Source: Actinomycetes bacterium (GTDB lineage: Bacteria > Actinomycetota > Actinomycetes > Actinomycetales > Dermatophilaceae). From it: a stretch of DNA of 64,000 bases. Below the pieces are notes generated by a model, which saw only the letters and a list, made by a program, of their open reading frames with translations, was not told where the DNA came from and searched no databases. How positions within the stretch are numbered: position 1 is the first letter of the stretch; each line of letters opens with the position of its first letter. Shown in pieces: positions 53,312-63,097 of this stretch. Made by a program: the position numbers and the translations under genes. The DNA is taken from NCBI GenBank assembly GCA_023420415.1, contig JAEZWF010000042.1, positions 62,001 to 126,000 of the forward strand. The letters are read 5' to 3'.

Positions 53312-54806
53312 ATGTTCCGGTCCGTTCCCTACAAGTGGCTGGTGGCCACGGCGTTCGTGATGGCGCTGTTCATGGAAATCCTCGACATGACAGTGCTCAA
53401 CACGGCGCTGCCCATCCTCGGTGAGCACTTCGACGCCGAGACCTCGACGCTGCAGTGGCTCGTCACGGGTTACCTCGTCAGCCTCGCGGTCTTCATCCCC
53501 GCCTCCGGCTGGGTGGCTGACCGGTTCGGCGACAAGAACACGTTCGTGCTCGCCCTCGCCATCTACACCGCGGCGTCGTTGTGGGCCGGCTTCGCGAACT
53601 CCGTGACCGAGCTGCTCATCGCCCGCGTGACCCAGGGCGTCGGCGGTGGTCTGCTCACGCCCGTCGGCACGGCCATGTTGTTCCGTGCCTTTCCGCCGCA
53701 CGAGCGAGCCCGCGCCTCCGCGGTGCTGGCCATCCCGACGACGCCGAGCGCCGGCCCTCGGCCCGGTGCTCGGCGGCTGGCTCGCCGACAACATCTCGTG
53801 GCGCTGGGTGTTCCTGCTCAAGGTGCCGATCGGCATCATCGGCCTGGTCTTCAGCGCCATCGCCCTCAGGAAGGGCGAGCGGACGGCCCGCGAGCGCCTC
53901 GACGTGCTCGGGTTCCTCACCGGCGGTGCCGGCCTGGCGACCCTGCTCGTCGGCCTCGAACGCGGCGCCCGTGAGGGCTGGTCCGACCGTCCCACGCTGG
54001 CGCTCGTCAGCGCCGGCGTCCTGCTCGTCATCGCGTTCGTCGTCACCGAGCGGCGCGTGCAGTTCCCGATGATCGACCTCACGCTGCTCGGCAACCGGAT
54101 GTTCCGGCTCGGCAACATCATCATGCTGCCGGCTGCCGGCGCCACGATGGGTGCGCTGTTCGTCGTGCCCCTCATGGTGCAGACCTCGATGGGGCTCTCG
54201 GCTACCGAGTCCGGGCTGCTCACGATGTGGCAGGCGATCGGGATGCTCGTGGTGTTGCCCTTCACCAACCGCGTCTTCCAGCGGGTCGGTCCGCGTCGGA
54301 TGCTCGCGGGCGGGTTTGCCGTCATCACGCTGAGCCAGGTCGGGTTGGCGCTCGTCGAGGCCGGGTCGAGCCTGTGGCTCATCCGCGGGGCGATGTTCCT
54401 CATGGGCATGGCCGGCGCGTTCATCATGGTGCCGGTGCAGGCCGCGGCCTTCTCGAGCATCACCCCGCTGGAAACGGCTCGCGCGAGCGCGCTGTTCTCG
54501 ACCACCCGCCAGGTGGCCGCCAGCGTCGGTGTCGCCCTGCTGGCCACCACGCTCACCGTCCGGATGACGTCCCACCTGGCCGACCTCGCGGCAAACGCCA
54601 CGGCGACGGCGCGCACGGGAGCCGCGTTCGCGGCATACCAGGACGTCTTTGTCGTCAGCGCGCTCGTGGCAGCGTTCGGTGTGGCGGTCTCGCTGTTCGT
54701 GCGTGACGATGAAGCGGCGGCCAGTCGCGGCCCCGCCCCGGCCCCGGCCGACGGGGTCGAGCCGTCCGTGGAGCCAGTCGCCCAACCAGTGGAGGCAAGG
54801 TCATGA
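53312..54806 (+). pseudogene. DHA2-type (EmrB/QacA) MFS efflux pump with a +1 frameshift
   Basis: The first 145 or so codons (MFRSVPYKWLVATAFV, ETSTLQWLVTGYLVSLAVFIPASGWVADRFGDKNTF, ARVTQGVGGGLLTPVG) are in one frame. The rest, from ALGPVLGGWLADN to the end, is in another. The break is near 53744-53747, where four bases separate IPTT from APALGPVLGG; one extra base explains it. The joined product would be about 500 residues with 14 helices. It may be a real frameshift or an assembly error. The last four bases overlap the LLM gene (ATGA). Confidence 0.82.
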
Positions 54807-55663
54807 CCGACTACGGACGACCGGTCGAGTTCGGCTGGTTCATGTCGCCCGACGCCGACCGCCCCGACGTGCTGCTCGACGCGGCCCGCGTGGCGGACCG
54901 GGCCGGACTCGACCTGATCGGTGTGCAGGACCACCCCTACAACTCGGGCTTCCTCGACACGTGGACGCTGCTGTCCGCGATCGGTGCGGTCACCGAGCGG
55001 GTGCGGCTGTTTCCCGACGTGGCGAACCTGCCGCTGCGACCGCCGGTCATGCTGGCCAAGGCCGTGGCGTCGCTCGACCGGATCACCGGCGGGCGCGTCG
55101 AGCTGGGCCTGGGCGCCGGAGCGTTCCCCGACGGGATCCGGGCGTTCGGCGGCACCGTGGGTGGGCCACGCGAGAAGTTCGAGGCGGTCGCGGAGGCGAT
55201 CGACGTCATGGACCTCTTCTGGTCGGGACGACCGGCCTCGTATGCCGGGAGGCACTTTGCGCTGAACGGCGCCCACCCCGGGCCGTTGCCGTTGCACGAC
55301 ATCGGCATCTGGTTGGGCGCATTCAAGCCGCGCATGCTGGATCTGTTGGGGCGCAAGGCAGATGGGTGGCTGCCATCCCTGGCGTTCGTGCCACCGGACC
55401 AGCTCGGCGGGGCGCACGAGCAGATCGACGAGGCCGCCCGTTCCGCCGGACGTGACCCGGCCGAGATCACCCGCATCTACAACGTGTGGGGTGACTTCTC
55501 GACCGAGCAATGGGTCGACCTGCTCACCCGGTTCACGCTCGACCACGGCATGAACGGTTACGTGTTCGGCGCGCCGCCGGTCGAGTCCGAGCTGCGCCGG
55601 ATCAGCGACGAGATCGCCCCAGCCGTGCGCGAGGCGGTCACAGCAGAACGCAACCGTCGCTAG
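54803..55663 (+). CDS. LLM-class flavin-dependent oxidoreductase, second copy
   Basis: 286 residues: LDLIGVQDHPYNSGFLDTWTLLSAIGAVTERVRLFPDVANLPLRPPVMLAKAVASLDRITGGRVELGLGAGAF is the barrel signature, with PRMLDLLGRKADGWLPSL later. It is translationally coupled to the MFS gene by an ATGA overlap. Shares the DHPYNS/DHPYGA and NLPLRP motifs with the LLM at 51478, so they are paralogues. Ends convergently with the HerA-like gene (4 nt overlap of stops). Confidence 0.9.
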   Translation: MTDYGRPVEFGWFMSPDADRPDVLLDAARVADRAGLDLIGVQDHPYNSGFLDTWTLLSAIGAVTERVRLFPDVANLPLRPPVMLAKAVASLDRITGGRVELGLGAGAFPDGIRAFGGTVGGPREKFEAVAEAIDVMDLFWSGRPASYAGRHFALNGAHPGPLPLHDIGIWLGAFKPRMLDLLGRKADGWLPSLAFVPPDQLGGAHEQIDEAARSAGRDPAEITRIYNVWGDFSTEQWVDLLTRFTLDHGMNGYVFGAPPVESELRRISDEIAPAVREAVTAERNRR

Positions 55664-57375
55664 CGCTTGCGGGCGGTGCCGAAGATCGAGCGGGTGATCT
55701 CGCGGCCGAGGACCGTGCCGGCCGAACGCAGCGCCGACTTGAACGCACTCGACTTCACCACCTGCTCGAGCATGCCGGGCTCTTCCTTGGGTGCACGCTT
55801 CGGCTTGGCCGCCTCGCCACCACTGGACGGCGCCGGAGCCGGCTGGCCCGGGGCGGGCTGGCCCGGCGCGGGGGCCTGCTGCAGCCTGGCCTGCAGCTTC
55901 TCGTACGCCGACTCGCGGTCCACGGCCTCGGCATACTTCGACGCGATCTGCGACGACGCGATGGCCTGCTTGACCGTGGCCTCGTCCGAGGGAGCCATGA
56001 GCGACTGGGGCGCGATCATCCGGGTCCAGGCGACAGGCGTCGGCGCACCCTTCTCCGACAGCACCGTCACGACGGCCTCACCGGTGCCGAGCGACGTCAG
56101 CAGCTTCTCGAGGTCGTAGCCACTGCGCGGGTAGGTCGACACCGTCGCCTTGAGAGCCTTCGCGTCGTCCGGGGTGAAGGCGCGCAGGGCGTGCTGCACC
56201 CGGTTGCCGAGCTGGGCCAGCACGTCCGCCGGCACGTCCTTGGGCGTCTGCGTCACGAAGAAGACACCCACGCCCTTGGAGCGGATGAGCCGCACGGTCT
56301 GCTCGATGGAGTCCATGAACGACTTGCTCGCGTCGCTGAACAGCAGGTGCGCCTCGTCGAAGAAGAACACGAGCTTGGGCTTGTCGACGTCGCCGACCTC
56401 GGGCAGGTCCTGGAAGAGGTCGGCCAGCAGCCACATGAGGAACGTCGAGAACAGTGCCGGCCGGTCCTGCACCGCCGGCAGCTCGAGGCAGGTCACGAGC
56501 CCCTTGCCGTCCGGTGCGGTGCGCAGCAGGTCCTTGGTCTCGAACTCGGGCTCACCGAAGAACGCGTCGGCCCCCTGGTCGGAGAACGCGATGAGCTCGC
56601 GCAGGATCACCCCGGCGGTCGCGGACGACAGCCCACCGAGCGCCTTGAGGTCGGCCTTGCCCTCGTCCGAGGTGAGAAAGGTGATGACCTCGCGCAGGTC
56701 CTTGATGTCGAGGAGGGCCAGGCCGTTCTTGTCGGCGTAGTGGAACACCAAACCGAGGCTCGACTCCTGGGTTTCGTTGAGCCCCAACACCTTTGAGAGC
56801 AGGGTCGGGCCGAACGACGTGATGGTGGCGCGGATCGGGACGCCGTTGCCCAGCCCGCCCAGCGAGAGGAACTCGGTGGGGTATGCCGTGGCCTGCCAGT
56901 CCTGCCCAACCTCCTTGGCGCGGGCGGCGATCTTGTCGTTCGACTGGCCAGGGCTGGCCATGCCGGACAGGTCGCCCTTGATGTCCGCGAGGAAGACCGG
57001 CACCCCTTGGCCGGACAGCTGCTCGGCCATGAGCTGCAAGGTCTTGGTCTTGCCCGTGCCGGTGGCGCCGGCGACGAGACCGTGCCGGTTGAGCGTGGAC
57101 AGCGGGATGCGCACCGGCGCGTCCGGGTATGCCGTCCCGTCGACGACCGCTGCGCCGAACAGGAGCGCTCCGCCCTCGAAGCCGTACCCGGCGCGGATCT
57201 CCTCCAGCTGCGGCCCACCGTCCGGTGCGGGTGCTGCCTTCGCGTCGGCCTTCTCGTCCGCTTGGGCGGCGGGTTCCGGCTGCGCCGCAGCGGGAGGTGT
57301 CTCGGCGGGCGCGTCAGCGGGAGTGGACTTCGTGGCTGCCTCGTCGGGCGTCGCGTTCTCGGTCACGCTCGGCAC
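55660..57375 (-). CDS. DUF853 / HerA-like ATPase (YjgR type)
   Basis: 571 residues. A low-complexity acidic Ala/Pro start (to about residue 55) precedes an AAA+ ATPase with Walker A AGATGTGKTKT and Walker B LVFFFDEAHLLF. Sensor and arginine-finger segments lie in FFVTQTPKDVP and RAFTPDDAK. The DUF853 family is HerA/FtsK-like and unexplained; roles in DNA or protein translocation are guessed. The C-terminal 90 residues are linker plus a helical FKSALRSAGTVLGREITRSIFG. Confidence 0.88.
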   Translation of the reverse strand: MPSVTENATPDEAATKSTPADAPAETPPAAAQPEPAAQADEKADAKAAPAPDGGPQLEEIRAGYGFEGGALLFGAAVVDGTAYPDAPVRIPLSTLNRHGLVAGATGTGKTKTLQLMAEQLSGQGVPVFLADIKGDLSGMASPGQSNDKIAARAKEVGQDWQATAYPTEFLSLGGLGNGVPIRATITSFGPTLLSKVLGLNETQESSLGLVFHYADKNGLALLDIKDLREVITFLTSDEGKADLKALGGLSSATAGVILRELIAFSDQGADAFFGEPEFETKDLLRTAPDGKGLVTCLELPAVQDRPALFSTFLMWLLADLFQDLPEVGDVDKPKLVFFFDEAHLLFSDASKSFMDSIEQTVRLIRSKGVGVFFVTQTPKDVPADVLAQLGNRVQHALRAFTPDDAKALKATVSTYPRSGYDLEKLLTSLGTGEAVVTVLSEKGAPTPVAWTRMIAPQSLMAPSDEATVKQAIASSQIASKYAEAVDRESAYEKLQARLQQAPAPGQPAPGQPAPAPSSGGEAAKPKRAPKEEPGMLEQVVKSSAFKSALRSAGTVLGREITRSIFGTARKR

Positions 57376-57420
57376 TCTAGCGAGGCGTCCCGCCGCCGGG
57401 GAGAGTCAGATGCACCCACT

Positions 57421-57475
57421 CATGTCCCGCAACATGCCGTCGCGCGCGCGTTTCCACGGCATGTTGCGGGACCTG
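57421..57475. repeat. Long inverted repeat, copy 2 of the two-copy hairpin element
   Basis: CATGTCCCGCAACATGCCGT (57421-57440) pairs with 57456-57475 at 19 of 20 positions across a 15-nt loop rich in CG. The left arm is identical to 9890-9909. It lies in the leader of the divergent HerA-like and ParB-like genes, so it is unlikely to be a terminator. An octamer copy follows at 57519-57526. Confidence 0.85.
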
Positions 57476-57541
57476 AAGGGCAGGCGGGGGGCGAGCTTGT
57501 CCGTGGGAGCCGCGCCCGCGGCATACCTCTAAGGTGGCGGG

Positions 57542-57838
57542 GTGATCTTCAAGAAGGTGGGCGAGGGCCGCCCCTATCCCGACCACGGCAAGCAGTCGCC
57601 CCGCGACTGGGCCGACGTGCCGCCGCGGATGGTGCGCCTCGAGCAGCTGATCACCACCAAGCGCACCCTCGACCTCGGGCACCTGCTGGCCGAGGACTCC
57701 ACCTTCTACGGCGACCTGTTCGCCCACGTCGTCGAGTGGGACGGCGACCTCTACCTCGAGGACGGCCTGCACCGGGCCCTGCGCGCCGCGCTGCAGCAGC
57801 GACCTACGCTGCATGCGCGGGTGCTCGTGCTTGACTGA
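57542..57838 (+). CDS. Small conserved actinobacterial protein, ParB/sulfiredoxin-like
   Basis: 98 residues from GTG 57542: MIFKKVGEGRPYPDHGKQSPRDWADVPPR, then LEQLITTKRTLDLGHLLAEDSTFYGDLFAHVVEWDGDLYLEDGLHRALRAALQ. The DGLHRALRAA segment recalls the GxHR box of ParB/sulfiredoxin folds. Databases sometimes call such proteins VapB antitoxins but no toxin gene is beside it. It precedes the LytR_C gene with 54 bp between, a pairing common in actinobacteria. The function is unknown. Confidence 0.72.
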   Translation: MIFKKVGEGRPYPDHGKQSPRDWADVPPRMVRLEQLITTKRTLDLGHLLAEDSTFYGDLFAHVVEWDGDLYLEDGLHRALRAALQQRPTLHARVLVLD

Positions 57839-57892
57839 CCCCCAAGGGATTCGCGGCCGCCGAGGGTGACGGCCACGGGCACGGAGGTGGGC

Positions 57893-58468
57893 GTGAGCTA
57901 CGTCGTCGAGTCAGGCGCCTCACGGGGGCGCCGCGAACGTCGCCGTCGTGCCCTCATCACGCTCGGCGTCGTGGCCCTGATGCTGTTCTTCGCGTTCTGG
58001 TACGCCTACTCCTACTACCGTTCCGACGCATCGAAGCCGGCCGCCGCGCCCACCCCGACCTGCACGGCGACCAAGACCATCGCGCCCAAGTCGGTGACGG
58101 TCAACGTCTACAACTCGACCGAGCGCAACGGGCTGGCAGCCAAGACCGCGACCGAGGTGAAGAAGCGCGGTTTCACGGTGCGCACCGTGGCGAACGACCC
58201 GCTGCACAAGAAGGTCGCCGGCCCCGCCGAGGTGCGGTACGGCACGGCCGGCAAACAGCAGGCCAACCTCGTCATCGCCCTCGTCAAGGGCGCCAAGGCC
58301 GTCCCGGACAAGCGCACCGACGCCTCGGTCGACCTCGTGATCGGCGCCAAGTACACCGCGCTGGCGCCGCCACCGAAGGCGGCCAAGGCCGGCAACGCCA
58401 ACGCCAACGCCACCAGCAAGCCCACCGGCAAGGCCACCTCCACGACCAAGGCATCCGGCGGCTGCTGA
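57893..58468 (+). CDS. LytR_C domain membrane protein, single-domain copy
   Basis: 191 residues from GTG 57893, chosen because GGAGG is 5 nt upstream (a GTG at 57866 would add 9 residues). Basic N-terminus, one membrane helix (ALITLGVVALMLFFAFWYAYSYY), one LytR_C domain (VNVYNSTERNGLAAKTATEVKKRGF, RTDASVDLVIG), and an Ala/Lys-rich tail ending in a cysteine. It has the same architecture as the double-domain protein at 21815. No LCP domain is present. Confidence 0.85.
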   Translation: MSYVVESGASRGRRERRRRALITLGVVALMLFFAFWYAYSYYRSDASKPAAAPTPTCTATKTIAPKSVTVNVYNSTERNGLAAKTATEVKKRGFTVRTVANDPLHKKVAGPAEVRYGTAGKQQANLVIALVKGAKAVPDKRTDASVDLVIGAKYTALAPPPKAAKAGNANANATSKPTGKATSTTKASGGC

Positions 58469-58523
58469 CCGCCCACCGGTCGACGGGTGACATCCGCGCT
58501 GCCACCTGCGCACAATCGTCGGC

Positions 58524-59732
58524 ATGGAGGTCGACGGCGTCCGCTCCGAGGTGGCCGACTCCTGGCTGCGCTCGGCCGCGGCGGGCGTCGACACCGACCG
58601 CGTCGAAGCGCCCATCACGCTGCCGCAGGACGCCTTGCGTGACCACCGGCAGGCCCACCCCCTCGCCCAGGTGTTCCCGCTGCTCGACGACGTGCTCGGC
58701 CGCGCAGCCCGCGAGTGCGACGCGATCATGGCCGTCTCCGACGCGACCGGCCAGCTGCTCTGGGTCTGCGGCACCCCGAGCGTGCTGCGCAAGGCCGAGT
58801 CGATCGGATTCGTCGAGGGCAGCAACTGGGACGAGCGCCTCGCCGGCACCAACGCGCCGGGCATGGCACTGGCTCTCGACCAGTCGGTGAGCATCATCGG
58901 TGCCGAGCACTTCCGGGCGAGCGTGCGCGGCTGGAGCTGCGCGGCCACCCCGATCCACGACCCGTCCGACGCCTCGCTGCTGGGGGTTCTCGACATCACC
59001 GGCGGCGACGACATCGTCGTCCCTCAGACCACCGCCATGGTGCGTGCCGCAGCCCGCATGGCCGAGGCCGAGCTCGCGCGTGAGCTGCTCCAACGGCGCG
59101 ACGAACCGGAACGCCTGCACGGCCCGACGCTGCGGCTCGGGCTCCAGGCGCTCGGTCGCGCGGAGGCGCTCGTGACCGTGGACGACGACCGGGGCAGGCG
59201 GCACACGCTGCGCCTCAGCCCACGGCACAGCGAGATCGTGCTGCTCCTCGCCTCGACACCACGCGGGCTCTCCGGTGACGAGCTCGCGGTCCTGCTCTAC
59301 GAGGACGACGTCAGCACCTCCACCCTGCGCGCCGAGCTCAACCGGCTGCGCTCGCTCCTGGGCGACGACCTGCTGGCCTCTCGCCCCTACCGCCTCACCG
59401 CCGAGGTCACCGGCGACTGGCTCGCGGTCGAGGCGCACCTCGCCGCCGGCGCCGTCGACTCGGCGCTGCGGTCCTACCGTGGGCCGCTGCTGCACACCTC
59501 GACCGCGCCCGGCGTCGTTCGCCTGCGCTCCAGCGTTGAGGGACAGCTGCGGCGCGCGGTGCTCGCCACCGGTGAGCCGGACCTCATGTCGACGTGGACC
59601 CGGTCGGCGTGGGGCGCCGACGACTACGAGATGTGGAGTGCGCAGCAGGCGGCGCTCGCCCCCACCTCACCGCTGCGTCCGCTCGTGGCGGGCCAGCTCG
59701 CCCGGCTCGACCGCGAGCTCGGCGCTCCCTGA
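58524..59732 (+). CDS. GAF-domain transcriptional regulator of aldehyde dehydrogenase
   Basis: 402 residues. N-terminal helices followed by a GAF-like sensor (SNWDERLAGTNAPGMALALDQSVSIIGAEHF and SCAATPIHDPSDASLLGVLDITGG), like AcoR-type proteins but without the AAA+ sigma54 domain. The C-terminal part (from about residue 230) looks like a winged-helix: RHSEIVLLLASTPRGLSGDELAVLLYED and STLRAELNRLRSLLGDDLL. It precedes the exaC-like gene and probably activates it. The stop is followed by the 36-bp octamer palindrome. Confidence 0.82.
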   Translation: MEVDGVRSEVADSWLRSAAAGVDTDRVEAPITLPQDALRDHRQAHPLAQVFPLLDDVLGRAARECDAIMAVSDATGQLLWVCGTPSVLRKAESIGFVEGSNWDERLAGTNAPGMALALDQSVSIIGAEHFRASVRGWSCAATPIHDPSDASLLGVLDITGGDDIVVPQTTAMVRAAARMAEAELARELLQRRDEPERLHGPTLRLGLQALGRAEALVTVDDDRGRRHTLRLSPRHSEIVLLLASTPRGLSGDELAVLLYEDDVSTSTLRAELNRLRSLLGDDLLASRPYRLTAEVTGDWLAVEAHLAAGAVDSALRSYRGPLLHTSTAPGVVRLRSSVEGQLRRAVLATGEPDLMSTWTRSAWGADDYEMWSAQQAALAPTSPLRPLVAGQLARLDRELGAP

Positions 59733-59741
59733 GCGCAAGGC

Positions 59742-59777
59742 GAGGTATGCCGCGGGGCCGGCCCCGCGGCATACCTC
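59742..59777. terminator. Perfect 36-bp palindrome built from two GTATGCCG octamers
   Basis: Bases 59742-59777 equal their own reverse complement. Each half carries an octamer (59745-59752 and 59767-59774), with a GC-rich core between. It begins 9 bp after the GAF gene stop. As RNA it folds into a tight hairpin, so termination is plausible. Confidence 0.85.
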
Positions 59778-59779
59778 AT

Positions 59780-59801
59780 GCAACGTGGTCGCAACGTTGC
59801 G
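59780..59801 (+). promoter_or_regulatory. Candidate operator before the aldehyde dehydrogenase
   Basis: GCAACGT occurs at 59780-59786 and 59791-59797, and CGCAACGTTGCG (59790-59801) is a perfect 12-bp palindrome. It lies 61 bp before the exaC-like start and downstream of the GAF regulator gene, so it is the natural candidate binding site. Confidence 0.5.
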
Positions 59802-59861
59802 CTCCCTAGCGTTCGGCACACCCCGAAAAGGGGCCACCACCAAGGACGTTGGGAGCATCGC

Positions 59862-61385
<1,524 letters not shown>

Positions 61386-61389
61386 GCCG

Positions 61390-61776
61390 ATGACAGCCGA
61401 GGTCACCCGGGTCGACCTCACCGGTGAGGCGGCGGACCTGCTCCGCCGCCTCACCGGCCGGTACGGCCCGCTGATGTTCCACCAGTCCGGCGGGTGCTGC
61501 GACGGCAGTGCGCCGATGTGCTACCCCGTCGGCGACTTCCTCACCGGTGACTCGGATGTGCACCTGGGGTCGCTCGTGGTCGAGGGGGTCGAGTTGCCGG
61601 TCGAGTTCTGGATGTCGGCGCCGCAGTACGAGTACTGGAAGCACACGCACCTCTCCGTCGACGTCGTGCCCGGCCGCGGGAGCGGCTTCTCGGTGGAGGC
61701 GCCGGAGGGCGTGCGCTTCCTCATCCGCTCGCGCCTCATGAGCGAGGAGGAGCTGCGGGCCTTCGCACTCCTGTGA
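61390..61776 (+). CDS. DUF779 protein (aldehyde dehydrogenase partner)
   Basis: 128 residues: HQSGGCCDGSAPMCYPVGDF contains the conserved double cysteine that defines DUF779, then PVEFWMSAPQYEYWKHTHLSVDVVPGRGSGFSVEAPEG. The cysteines may bind metal or act as redox centre. DUF779 genes follow exaC-type dehydrogenases in actinobacteria and proteobacteria. Starts 4 bp after the dehydrogenase stop, so it is co-translated in practice. The function is unproven. Confidence 0.88.
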   Translation: MTAEVTRVDLTGEAADLLRRLTGRYGPLMFHQSGGCCDGSAPMCYPVGDFLTGDSDVHLGSLVVEGVELPVEFWMSAPQYEYWKHTHLSVDVVPGRGSGFSVEAPEGVRFLIRSRLMSEEELRAFALL

Positions 61777-61805
61777 GCCGGCGGCATCCCCCGTACGCTC
61801 GAACC

Positions 61806-62201
61806 ATGATCAGCGTCGAGCTCGCCCGCCAGCTGGCGCAGGCCGGCGTGCTCTGGGAGCCCAGTCCCGGTGACCGGTTCACGATCGACCAGCCGAACGT
61901 CGTCGGCGAGGTCTTCTGGATCAGCCACCTGACGATCGACGTGCACACCTTCCAGGGCCAGCCGCTGATCGGCTTCAACGGCACGACCGAGTGGGCGCTC
62001 GACTCGGTCACCCTCGACACGGCCCTGTGGCTGCCGCGGGAGGACCAGCTGCGTGACCTGCTCGGCGAACGCTTCGTCGCGCTGCGCGGTGGCGCTGACG
62101 GCTGGGTCGTGGACGTGGTCGACCCCAACCTCGGTCCGGCCAGCTTCACCGACCGGGACGTCGAGAGCGCCTACGCCTTGGCACTGCTCAGCTTCACCTG
62201 A
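61806..62201 (+). CDS. Uncharacterised conserved actinobacterial protein
   Basis: 131 residues from ATG 61806. Conserved pattern ISVELARQLAQAGVLWEPSPGDRF, then IGFNGTTEWALDSVTLDTALWLPREDQLRDLLGERFVAL. Small alpha/beta protein, no signal or membrane segment. Homologues sometimes carry a pilus assembly (CpaE) label in databases, but there is no CpaE ATPase domain here, so I give no function. Converges on the ABC transporter operon 26 bp away. Confidence 0.72.
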   Translation: MISVELARQLAQAGVLWEPSPGDRFTIDQPNVVGEVFWISHLTIDVHTFQGQPLIGFNGTTEWALDSVTLDTALWLPREDQLRDLLGERFVALRGGADGWVVDVVDPNLGPASFTDRDVESAYALALLSFT

Positions 62202-62227
62202 ACGCCCGTTTCTCAGGCGACGTCTTC

Positions 62228-63097
62228 CTAGGCGACGTCGCGACGCCGCACGACCGCCACCATCGCGACCGCCGCCACGAGGACGTATGCCGCGACCGTC
62301 ACCAGTCCCCGGCCGCCACCGACGGCGTCCTGGACACCGGGCGGCAGTGGACCCGCCTGGGCCGGTATCACCGACACGATCAGCGACCCGGCGTTGACGC
62401 CGGGCAACACGTCCCGCAGCGGCTTCAGCGCATCGAGCGAGGTGCCGGCCACGGCGGAGATGAGGTTCTCGATGCCGAGGATCCACACGACACCCAGTCC
62501 GATGGGCAGGGCCACCGACCGCAGCAGGACGCCGAGCGCAGCCCCGATCGTCGCCCACATCGCCATGACGAGCCACCCGCTGCCGAGGCCGGAGGCCAGC
62601 GCCGCGAGCGTGGGCCAGTCCATCGGCTGTTCCTCGGCGAGGGCGATGCCGGCACCGGAAGCCGCACACGTCGCGAAGAGCACCAGCACACCAACCCCGG
62701 CGGCGACGACCAGCGCCACCACCTGCGCGCCGAACACCGCAGCGCGTCGTGGTCCTTGCGTGAACAGCGTCTTGACCGTGTCTCCGGTGAACTCGGTGCC
62801 ACTGACCAGGGCGCCCAGGACGAGGGCCAGCGCCCCGGCGAAGACCGGGAAGGCGCTCGTGGTGTTGGTGACCACCTCGGCGGGAAGTGTTCCGGAGAGC
62901 AGCTGCTCGGGGGTCTGGCCGTCGGTCATGGGAGCGTCGGACCCGCTGCGGTAGGACAGGTAGGGGATGACGTATCCGAAGACCTGGCTGAGCGTGACGG
63001 CAGAGGCGAGCAGCACCCAGGAGGCCGGTCGGCGGACCAGCTTGGTGAGCTCGGCACGAGTCATCGCGACCATCGAGGTGGCGGAGTTGTCAGACAT
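62228..63097 (-). CDS. ABC-2 type transporter permease
   Basis: 289 residues with six membrane helices. The N-terminal cytoplasmic segment ATSMVAMTRAELTKLVRRPASWVLLASA is the ABC-2 hallmark. A large outer loop (about residues 45-85) separates helices 1 and 2; AVRVVRRRDVA ends the protein in the cytoplasm. It overlaps the ATPase gene by 8 bp. A half-transporter of this kind usually exports drugs, peptides or lipids. Confidence 0.88.
   Translation of the reverse strand: MSDNSATSMVAMTRAELTKLVRRPASWVLLASAVTLSQVFGYVIPYLSYRSGSDAPMTDGQTPEQLLSGTLPAEVVTNTTSAFPVFAGALALVLGALVSGTEFTGDTVKTLFTQGPRRAAVFGAQVVALVVAAGVGVLVLFATCAASGAGIALAEEQPMDWPTLAALASGLGSGWLVMAMWATIGAALGVLLRSVALPIGLGVVWILGIENLISAVAGTSLDALKPLRDVLPGVNAGSLIVSVIPAQAGPLPPGVQDAVGGGRGLVTVAAYVLVAAVAMVAVVRRRDVA

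Noticed and set aside
57542..57838. VapB antitoxin
   Set aside because: No toxin gene is adjacent and there is no ribbon-helix-helix or AbrB-type domain; the ParB-like box is a better match.
61806..62201. Pilus gene (CpaE) as support for a competence system
   Set aside because: The protein is 131 residues with no ATPase or receiver domain; no competence or pilus gene is visible in this window, so it cannot support the DNA-uptake idea.
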